Positions 58,153 to 64,000 of a stretch of DNA of 64,000 nt are shown piece by piece. This stretch comes from Alteriqipengyuania bathyomarina_B (GTDB lineage: Bacteria > Pseudomonadota > Alphaproteobacteria > Sphingomonadales > Sphingomonadaceae): the NCBI RefSeq assembly GCF_038594605.1, contig NZ_JBCFZM010000002.1, forward strand, positions 124,001 through 188,000. The letters run 5' to 3'. The notes under the pieces were generated by a model, which was given only the letters and a program-made list of their open reading frames with translations, made no database searches and had not been told where the DNA came from. Every line of letters starts with the position of its first letter. The first letter of the stretch is position 1. The translations under genes and the position numbers were made by a program.

Positions 58153-58755
58153 TTGGAAGCGACCATGTTCCGCCGCGCGCGCGATCTCGATGGAAAACCG
58201 ATCGGCGTGGCCGAGGATTTCATCACCGAGGCTGAGCGCAAGCAGCTCTTGTTCTTCGCCACCAATCCGAATGCGCCGTGGGAATACGAGCTGCCCAAGG
58301 GCGACGTGTGGAACGGGCGGATGATCAACCCGAAGAGCATGCCGCCCAAGGTGCTCAAGCTGATGGCGAAGATCCGCCGCCGCGCCGGCAAGCACATCGC
58401 GAAGGATTACGGCATCGAGCAGCCGATTTACGCCGATACGCTGCAACTGGTGCGCTGGCGGCCGGGCGACAACCAGGCCCCGCATGCCGATTGCGAGCAG
58501 CCCAACGGACGCCCCAACGAATTCCCGTGGCGCGCCTTCGCCTCGATCATCTATCTGAACGACGAATATGAAGGCGGCCGGATCCACTTTCCCAAGCTCG
58601 GCATCGAACCCGAAATCAAACCGCGCACGCTGGCCTATTTCCCCTCGACCGCGAGCTACCTCCACGGAGTCAAGGAAATCACCAGCGGCATGCGTTATAC
58701 CTTCAGCTGCTTCTACACCTTCGACGAGCGCATGCACGACGGGCACAAGATGTGA
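58153..58755 (+). CDS. 2-oxoglutarate/Fe(II) oxygenase (prolyl-4-hydroxylase-like)
   Basis: 200 residues from a TTG at 58153, chosen because GGAGG lies 5 nt upstream; an ATG at 58165 would be 17 nt away. The core reads YADTLQLVRWRPGDNQAPHA with the metal motif HAD, then SIIYLNDEYEGGRIHFPKLG and the third ligand with the 2-oxoglutarate arginine in STASYLHGVKEITSGMRYTF. It hydroxylates an unknown substrate, perhaps a protein side chain. It differs from the oxygenase at 46150-46758 in length and motif spacing. Confidence 0.85.
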   Translation: MEATMFRRARDLDGKPIGVAEDFITEAERKQLLFFATNPNAPWEYELPKGDVWNGRMINPKSMPPKVLKLMAKIRRRAGKHIAKDYGIEQPIYADTLQLVRWRPGDNQAPHADCEQPNGRPNEFPWRAFASIIYLNDEYEGGRIHFPKLGIEPEIKPRTLAYFPSTASYLHGVKEITSGMRYTFSCFYTFDERMHDGHKM

Positions 58756-58771
58756 TTGGCGGGCCGGGTTC

Positions 58772-59236
58772 GTGACGCCGGTATATGTTCATGTCCGCCC
58801 CGGCGAAGCGATGCCGGATCTGGGGCCCGAGCCGTACCTTCTTCTGCTGGTCGCCGAACATAGCGTGGAGCAAGGATGGCGGAACGACCTGTCCGACACT
58901 CTCGTGGCTACTGGCTGTCTGTATTTTTGCGCATGGGGAGTCGATTGCAGCATTTGGCATGATTGCGTCGATGGGGCCGTGCTCCAGAAATTCGACTTCG
59001 AGGAGGAACCCGACGAGGAGTCGGTCTGGACCACCTGGCACGAGAACGAGCCACTAGAAGGCGCAATGTGGTTCGCCCACCATTGTGCCAGCCATCCACA
59101 TGTTGCGCTGAAGCGCTCCTATATACTGCATCTCGCCGAGAGCGCAGATGCCGAGCGAATGCTTGCCCGCTACGATGCTGCAATCCACGCGCCGCTCGAT
59201 GAAGAAGGCAATGCGCCGTGGGAACGCGATAGCTAG
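58772..59236 (+). CDS. hypothetical protein, acidic, unknown
   Basis: About 154 residues from a GTG at 58772, the first plausible start after the oxygenase stop 16 bp before. The chain is acidic (FDFEEEPDEESVWTTWHENE) with several tryptophans and cysteines (ATGCLYFCAWGVDCSIWHDC). There is no signal peptide or membrane segment. The string AMWFAHHCASHPHVALKRSY suggests a small globular domain. I do not recognise a family. Codon use is coding-like, and the close spacing to the oxygenase suggests one transcript. Confidence 0.7.
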   Translation: MTPVYVHVRPGEAMPDLGPEPYLLLLVAEHSVEQGWRNDLSDTLVATGCLYFCAWGVDCSIWHDCVDGAVLQKFDFEEEPDEESVWTTWHENEPLEGAMWFAHHCASHPHVALKRSYILHLAESADAERMLARYDAAIHAPLDEEGNAPWERDS

Positions 59237-59399
59237 AACACGCGCCTGGCACACCATTTGCCAGTTCACGTATCGCGAATGGGCCATTGGCGCCCATCGG
59301 CGCATGCGGGCGTCCATTTCCGCATAGGGGCGCGACAGGCGCATCCGGCGAACGCATCTTCCGGTGCATCGGCCACTTCCGGTCACCAGGAGATCCATC

Positions 59400-59870
59400 A
59401 TGCGCCTCGTCACCCTCGCAATTGCATCCACCGCCATCGCCCTGATCGCGCTGCCTGCCACGCAGGCTCCTGCTCTGGCACATGCCGCACAGACCGAAGC
59501 CGCGCCGGATCGGGCAGCTACGCTGACGATCACCTTCACCGGCTACTCGACCGCCGAGGGTAAGATTCTCCTCGGCATCTACGACGAAGCAGGCTGGAAC
59601 GGCGGAGAGCCGGTGCGCGGCGGCACAGTGGATCTTGCCGCAGGTAAGACCACAATCACGATCGAAGGGCTCCCAGTCGGCCGCTACGGGATCAAGGCGA
59701 TCCACGATGCCAACGGCAATGGCGAGATGGACATGAACCCCTTCGGCATGCCGACCGAGGCTTTCGCCTTTTCCAACAACGCAGTCGCGTCGATGGGTCC
59801 GGCCACGTGGGCGGACGCCGCCTTCGAACTGACCGCCTCGGGCGCCGAGCAGACGCTCACGATCCGCTGA
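59400..59870 (+). CDS. DUF2141 domain exported protein
   Basis: 156 residues. Signal peptide: RLVTLAIASTAIALIALPAT with A-x-A near residue 28. The mature part is a DUF2141 beta domain: LTITFTGYSTAEGKILLGIY, GKTTITIEGLPVGRYGIKAI and HDANGNGEMDMNPFGMPTEA, with the typical DANGNGxMD loop that could bind calcium. Function is unknown; members are periplasmic or outer-membrane linked. SD AGGAG 7 nt before the ATG. The carotenoid oxygenase gene follows after 31 bp, so they are likely co-expressed. Confidence 0.88.
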   Translation: MRLVTLAIASTAIALIALPATQAPALAHAAQTEAAPDRAATLTITFTGYSTAEGKILLGIYDEAGWNGGEPVRGGTVDLAAGKTTITIEGLPVGRYGIKAIHDANGNGEMDMNPFGMPTEAFAFSNNAVASMGPATWADAAFELTASGAEQTLTIR

Positions 59871-59901
59871 CGCCAGGACCGTTCAAGGGGAGCTTTCCAC
59901 C

Positions 59902-61383
59902 ATGACCACTGCACCGCCCCATACGCTGTCGCGCCGGAGCATGCTCGCCGGGCTTGGCGTTGCCGCCGGAACCACCATCGCCGCCTCGCAGCTTTCGATC
60001 GAACGCGCCTTTGCCGCGACAATGCCCGCCGACTGGCAGCTCGGCTTCCGTGACGTCGAAAGCGACATCGCGCCCCACACGATGGAGCTGGTGCAGGGCC
60101 GGATGCCCGCCGGGCTGGCCGGCGATCTCTATCGCAACGGCCCCGCCAAATTCCGCAGGCCGGGCGGCGATGTGGGCCAGTGGTTCGATGGCGACGGCAT
60201 GATCCGCCGCTATCGGCTCGACGGTGCGAGCGCGACGATGTCCGCGCGGTTCGTCGATACGCCCAAGCGGCGCGTGGAAGCGCAGGCGCAGGCGATGATT
60301 GTGCCCGGCTTCGGCACCGAGCCGGGCGCAGGCGTGCCGCTGAGCAACAACGACGATGCCTCGTCCGCCAACACCAATGTCATACCCGTCGGCAAGGAAC
60401 TCTGGGCGCTGTGGGAAGCGGGATCGCCGATGCGCGTCGCTGCCGACACACTGGAAACGCGCGGCTTCAAGACGCTGGGCGAGGGGCTGGCGCACATGCC
60501 CTTCCTCGCGCACCCCCGGATCGAGGCCGACGGGCGGATCTGGAATCTCGGCCAGTCCGGCTCGCAGGCGATCGTCTGGCGCCTGTCGGCCGACGGATCG
60601 CTGGAGGCGGCAACTCCGCTCGCCCTGCCCCGCGCAAGCTACATCCACGATTTCACGGCGACCGCGCGGCATCTGGTGATCGTGCTCCAGCCGTGGATCT
60701 ACACCCAGAACACCTTCCCGATCGTCGACGGCCTTTCATGGCAGCCCGATCTGGGCACGCAGGTCCTCGTGCTCGACAAGGACGACCTCAGCCAGCAGCG
60801 CCTGTTCGAGCTGCCGCCCTTCGCGTTCTTCCATCTGGGTGACGCGTGGGAGGAAAGCGACGGCACGATCCGGTTCGAGGCATGTATCGAGCCCGACCCC
60901 ACCTTCGCGACCACGACCGCACGCGCCCTGGTGGCAGGGCAGCGCGGCCCGGTGACCCTGCCGATCCTCGCGCAGATTGCGCTCCATGCCGACCGGCGTG
61001 GCGAGATGGTGCGAACGGGAATCGCGGCGGAGTTTCCCCGCGCAGACCACCGGCGCGCCGGGCTGGCGCGGCGCTACACCATCCACACGGCCCTCTATGG
61101 CCAGGGCCCGGTGGCGCGCGGCGTCGGCCTGTTCGACTGGAACAGCGGGACCAGCACGATCCACGATTTCGGGCCGGGCCAGATGGTGGAGGAATTCGTC
61201 TTCGCCGCAGACGGCGCGGGCGAGGCCGATGGCTGGCTGGTCGGCACCACGCTCAACCTCGCCGCAGGCGCCACCGAATTGCACGTTCTGCGCGCTGGCG
61301 ATGTAGCGGGCGGGCCGGTGGCGACATGGCGCGGAGGCCATGCGCTGCCGATCTCGTTCCACGGGTCGTTCGTGGCGGCTTGA
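59902..61383 (+). CDS. Tat-exported carotenoid oxygenase (RPE65/CCD family)
   Basis: 493 residues. The N-terminus LSRRSMLAGLGVAAGTTIAA is a twin-arginine signal, so the enzyme should be folded and moved to the periplasm. The beta-propeller iron ligands are four histidines: AHPRIEADGRIWN (about 203), SYIHDFTATARHLVIVL (about 249), FFHLGDAWEE (about 311) and ISFHGSFV (about 486). NGPAKFRRPGGDVGQWFDGD and DGMIRRYRLDG are family strings. It would cleave a carotenoid or an aromatic stilbene-like double bond using oxygen. It follows a DUF2141 gene by 31 bp. The substrate is not set by sequence. Confidence 0.92.
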   Translation: MTTAPPHTLSRRSMLAGLGVAAGTTIAASQLSIERAFAATMPADWQLGFRDVESDIAPHTMELVQGRMPAGLAGDLYRNGPAKFRRPGGDVGQWFDGDGMIRRYRLDGASATMSARFVDTPKRRVEAQAQAMIVPGFGTEPGAGVPLSNNDDASSANTNVIPVGKELWALWEAGSPMRVAADTLETRGFKTLGEGLAHMPFLAHPRIEADGRIWNLGQSGSQAIVWRLSADGSLEAATPLALPRASYIHDFTATARHLVIVLQPWIYTQNTFPIVDGLSWQPDLGTQVLVLDKDDLSQQRLFELPPFAFFHLGDAWEESDGTIRFEACIEPDPTFATTTARALVAGQRGPVTLPILAQIALHADRRGEMVRTGIAAEFPRADHRRAGLARRYTIHTALYGQGPVARGVGLFDWNSGTSTIHDFGPGQMVEEFVFAADGAGEADGWLVGTTLNLAAGATELHVLRAGDVAGGPVATWRGGHALPISFHGSFVAA

Positions 61384-61410
61384 GCCAATAAGCCGAAGGC
61401 TCCGCTCTCC

Positions 61411-61470
61411 CTGAGCCTGTCGAAGGGTCGTTCTTATTCTTCAAGAAGAACGGTGCTTCGACAAGCTCAG
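61411..61470. repeat. inverted pair of TTCGACAAGCTCAG-type repeats (family B, copy 2)
   Basis: CTGAGCCTGTCGAAG (61411-61425) pairs with CTTCGACAAGCTCAG (61456-61470), 14 of 15 matching, and an inner GTTCTT/AAGAAC stem extends the hairpin. It lies between the convergent carotenoid oxygenase and cyclophilin genes, where it could end transcription on both strands. The same core occurs at 31599-31670. Confidence 0.75.
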
Positions 61471-61493
61471 CACGAGCGGGGAAGGCTACCAGA

Positions 61494-61955
61494 TCAGGAA
61501 ACGGCTGCCTTCACGATCTTGCCCGGGCTTGCGGGCGGTTCGCCCTTGGGCAGTGCGTCGACATGCTCCATGCCGCTCTCGACCTGGCCCCACACGGTGT
61601 ACTGCCCGTCGAGGAATTCGGCGTCGTCGAAGCAGATGAAGAACTGGCTGTTCGCGCTGTCGGGAACCTGGGTGCGTGCCATCGAGCAGGTGCCGCGGGT
61701 GTGTGGTTCGGAATTGAACTCGGCCTTCAGGTCGGGCTTGTCGCTGCCGCCCATGCCCGTGCCGGTCGGGTCGCCGCCCTGTGCCATGAAGCCGGGGATC
61801 ACGCGGTGGAAGACCACGCCATCGTAGAAGCCTTCGCCGACCAGTTCGGTAATCCGCTCGACATGGCCGGGGGCCAGATCGGGCCGCAGCTTGATGACGA
61901 CATCCTTGTTCTCGCCATCGCCGGTATCGAGGGTGAAGGTCAGTTTCTCGGCCAT
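61494..61955 (-). CDS. cyclophilin-type peptidyl-prolyl isomerase
   Basis: 153 residues without a signal peptide, so cytoplasmic. Family marks: FYDGVVFHRVIPGFMAQGGD (active-site Arg in FHRV), GTCSMARTQVPDSANSQFFI and VWGQVESGMEHVDAL. It speeds cis-trans isomerisation at proline during protein folding. SD: AGGAG is 9-10 nt before the ATG at 61955. It faces the carotenoid oxygenase gene across a repeat-type hairpin. Confidence 0.95.
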   Translation of the reverse strand: MAEKLTFTLDTGDGENKDVVIKLRPDLAPGHVERITELVGEGFYDGVVFHRVIPGFMAQGGDPTGTGMGGSDKPDLKAEFNSEPHTRGTCSMARTQVPDSANSQFFICFDDAEFLDGQYTVWGQVESGMEHVDALPKGEPPASPGKIVKAAVS

Positions 61956-62065
61956 TGCGCAGTCTCCTAGAGTTTCGTTGCGCCCCGGCTAGCGGCCCTG
62001 CGCGCGCCTGTCACCCCGTAGCCCGCGCTTGCTTTTATGGCATCGCAGCTTAGGGGCCGGAACGC

Positions 62066-63526
62066 ATGAGCGCCGATCCTCTCCTCGACGAAACGATCGA
62101 CACCGCCAATCTGGCGGACGAGGATGCTGCTCACGAAGGGGGGCGCCCAGACGACCGCGTCGATGACGAGCGGCACGACGAGGAAAACCGGCTCAAACCC
62201 GAATATGTGCGGGCCGTGCGCCTCGCGCTGGAGGAAGACCGGCGCGGCGAAGTCTACGAGTTGGTCGAACCGCTCCACCCCGCCGACGTCGCCGACCTGC
62301 TCGAACTGCTCGACAACGACGAGCGCGGCTTCCTGACCATCGCGATCAGCGACCTGATGACCGGCGAGGTCGTCGCCGAGCTGAACGACTGGGTCCGCGA
62401 AGAAATGATGGAGGGGATGCCGGCCGAAGCCGTCGCCCTGATCGCCGAGCAGCTGGAAACCGACGACGCGGTCCAGATGATCGAGGATATGGGCGCGGAC
62501 GAACGCGAAGCCGTCCTCGCCGAAATGGAGGCGGAAGACCGCGCGGCCATCGAAAGCGCGCTGTCCTACCCGGAAGAAACCGCCGGTCGCCTGATGAGCC
62601 GCGAGTTCGTGGCCGTGCCAGAACATTTCTCCGTCGGCGACCTGATCGATTACCTGCGCATCCACGGCACGCTGCTGGGCGATTTCTTCGAAGTGTTCGT
62701 AGTCGACGACTCGCATCATCCGGTCGGCACCTGTGCGCTCAGCTGGATTCTCACGACCCCGCGCCACATCGCGCTGACCGACGTGATGAAGCGCGACCAG
62801 ACCGTGATCCCCGTGATGATGGATCAGGAAGAGGTCGCGCTGATGTTCCAGAAATACGCGCTGATCTCGGCTGCGGTGATCGACGGGACCGGGCGGCTGG
62901 TCGGCCAGATGACGGTCGACGACGTGGTCCACATCATCTCCGAGGAAGCGGGCGAGGATGCGCTGCTGCTCTCGGGTGCGGGCGACGGCGACATCAACGA
63001 GCCGATCCGCGAGGCTTTCTCCAGCCGCGTGCGCTGGCTGGTCGCCAACCTCGGTACCGCGCTGGTCGCCTCGCTGATCATCGCCGCGTTCGGCGCAGCG
63101 ATCGAGCAGCTGGTGGCGCTCGCGATCCTCATGCCGATCGTTGCCAGCATCGGCGGCAATGCGGGCACGCAGACCATGGCGGTGACCGTCCGCGCAATCG
63201 CCACCAACCAGCTGACCCGCGCAAACACCGGCAAGATCCTGTGGCGCGAGATGCGCGTCGCGATCCTCAACGGCGTGACGATCGCCGTGCTGGTCGGCCT
63301 CGCGACCGCGCTGGTGTTCGACTGGAAGCTGGGCGGCGTGATCGCGCTGGCGATGGTCATCAACGTGGTCACCGCGGGGCTGGCAGGCGTGATGGTGCCA
63401 GTGCTGTTCGAACGCGCCAAGCAGGACCCGGCTGTGGCGTCCTCGGTGTTCGTGACGATGGTGACCGACTCGATGGGCTTCTTCGCGTTCCTCGGGCTGG
63501 CGGTGGCGAGCGGGCTGGTAACCTGA
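62066..63526 (+). CDS. mgtE: magnesium transporter MgtE
   Basis: 486 residues. The superhelical N domain (about 45-165) has LEEDRRGEVYELVEPLHPAD and LISEQ-like stretches, then two CBS domains (about 165-295: YPEETAGRLMSREFVAVPEH, TVIPVMMDQEEVALMFQKYA) and five membrane helices (about 320-486) including the pore string IGGNAGTQTMAVTVRAIATN. It is a Mg2+ gated channel closed by Mg2+ on the cytosolic domain. The acidic N-terminal extension (30 residues) is longer than usual. A short hairpin follows the stop at 63530-63547. Confidence 0.96.
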   Translation: MSADPLLDETIDTANLADEDAAHEGGRPDDRVDDERHDEENRLKPEYVRAVRLALEEDRRGEVYELVEPLHPADVADLLELLDNDERGFLTIAISDLMTGEVVAELNDWVREEMMEGMPAEAVALIAEQLETDDAVQMIEDMGADEREAVLAEMEAEDRAAIESALSYPEETAGRLMSREFVAVPEHFSVGDLIDYLRIHGTLLGDFFEVFVVDDSHHPVGTCALSWILTTPRHIALTDVMKRDQTVIPVMMDQEEVALMFQKYALISAAVIDGTGRLVGQMTVDDVVHIISEEAGEDALLLSGAGDGDINEPIREAFSSRVRWLVANLGTALVASLIIAAFGAAIEQLVALAILMPIVASIGGNAGTQTMAVTVRAIATNQLTRANTGKILWREMRVAILNGVTIAVLVGLATALVFDWKLGGVIALAMVINVVTAGLAGVMVPVLFERAKQDPAVASSVFVTMVTDSMGFFAFLGLAVASGLVT

Positions 63527-63627
63527 TCCTTCTCCCTATGGGGAGAAAGGCGGTGGATAGAGATTGGCCCCGTTCACATTCGCAGTGCAAGATTTGCCTC
63601 AGGCCGATACCACACGACTACACCGAC

Positions 63628-64000
63628 ATGGCCTCCAACGCAGACAGCCCGATGCCAGCCCTCATAAGAAGATTAGCAGCGATCCTGTTGCTCATTTCGA
63701 CATTCGTCTACCTGGCTGGCTTGGCTTCGGTGCTCTACGTGAGAAGTGCGATAGCAGACGGCGCGCTCGAAAACAGAATGGCGTGCATCAGTCCGGCGGA
63801 CAGGGCGAAACTTGAGGGGGGCCCGCAGCAGGCCACCGCCGACTGGTATATCTGGCGAAGCGTTTACGAACATCGCGTCGGCGAAAACCGTCGCCCGAAT
63901 GTCGGTTGGCGCGGTGCCTTCGCATATTGGGGAACGAAGCTTGCCATGTCCCCGGCCGAACGCGTCGACCTCGCCAGCGCGGCCCGCCTTTGCGAGGGCC
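63628..64000 (+). CDS. membrane-anchored protein of unknown function, 3' end missing
   Basis: The frame from the ATG at 63628 is open to the window end (124 codons). Residues about 12-40 form one membrane helix (LIRRLAAILLLISTFVYLAG, then LASVLYVRS). The outer part includes a cysteine (MACISPADRAKLEG) and aromatic strings ADWYIWRSVYEH and VGWRGAFAYWGTKLAMSPAE, and a late cysteine ARLCEG. I recognise no family. A second ATG at 63652 is possible. It is downstream of mgtE by 102 bp. Confidence 0.65.
   Translation, partial: MASNADSPMPALIRRLAAILLLISTFVYLAGLASVLYVRSAIADGALENRMACISPADRAKLEGGPQQATADWYIWRSVYEHRVGENRRPNVGWRGAFAYWGTKLAMSPAERVDLASAARLCEG

Noticed and set aside
63530..63547. intrinsic terminator after mgtE
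   Set aside because: TTCTCCC-TATG-GGGAGAA forms a 7-bp stem but lacks a T-run; kept only as a weak hairpin.

Overview
The window is chromosomal DNA of an alphaproteobacterium. High G+C, SD-led starts with frequent GTG and TTG, HWE/HisKA_2 sensor kinases, a MucR-type regulator, TonB-receptor chemistry, an EgtB/EgtD pair, a carotenoid oxygenase and the gene order nfu-tsaB-rimI-mucR-fur-plsC-miaB-phoH-ybeY-corC all fit Sphingomonadales, most likely Erythrobacteraceae. This assignment is an inference from gene content. No rRNA, phage, integrase or CRISPR array is visible. One tRNA (Gln, TTG) is present.

Layout. 1-3.1 kb: end of a TonB receptor with a His-rich loop (ZnuD-like) and a membrane-anchored alpha/beta hydrolase. 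3.3-7.8 kb: apaG, glutamate-type dehydrogenase, a small GIY-YIG gene, then tetR-metZ divergent from a membrane protein across two TetR-type operators. 7.9-13.1 kb: PMT-type glycosyltransferase, a dolichol-phosphate-mannose-synthase/GtrA fusion, recO, small proteins, ubiK, tspO, tlyA. 13.1-15.9 kb: a proline-rich exported protein, a 14-bp tandem repeat, an unusual leader (15-nt perfect anti-SD match, 18-codon ORF, competing hairpins) before an orphan 155-aa protein, then ilvE. 16-23.6 kb: GGDEF protein, EamA exporter, lipoprotein, nadE, sensor kinase, topoisomerase IB, lipoprotein. 23.8-29.3 kb: yghU, argE-like peptidase, tRNA-Gln, divergent glpK/glpD. 29.3-38.7 kb: PAS-HWE kinase, aspartic protease, egtB-egtD, a 28-bp hairpin, class II DAHP synthase, a two-unit M16 protease. 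38.9-46.8 kb: the housekeeping run nfu, nitroreductase, tsaB-rimI, mucR, fur-plsC, a YcgG-DUF1989 pair, miaB, 2OG oxygenase. 46.9-57.1 kb: RcnB-like protein, phoH, a second GIY-YIG gene, OmpA protein, acyl-CoA dehydrogenase, a frameshifted GGDEF gene, rlpA, a third sensor kinase, ybeY, corC. 57.1-64 kb: LysR, 2OG oxygenase, an unknown, DUF2141, Tat-type carotenoid oxygenase, cyclophilin, mgtE and a partial unknown.

How genes work together. tetR-metZ and ilvE serve amino-acid synthesis; glpK/glpD form a glycerol catabolic pair; egtB-egtD make ergothioneine intermediates; tsaB-rimI and miaB-phoH-ybeY-corC are translation and RNA-maturation genes; three HWE kinases without a local response regulator probably feed remote pathways.

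The most unusual item is a pair of tiny GIY-YIG genes (5243-5542 and 49102-49362). Each sits inside a 365-382 bp cassette bounded by inverted REP-like palindromes that start CGTCA and end in TGACG or variants. A third copy of the bracket (24709-24795) has no gene. This looks like a minimal mobile element with a non-autonomous derivative. Next in interest are the leader at 14032-14252 and a gene fragment between miaB and the 2OG oxygenase that duplicates the oxygenase N-terminus.
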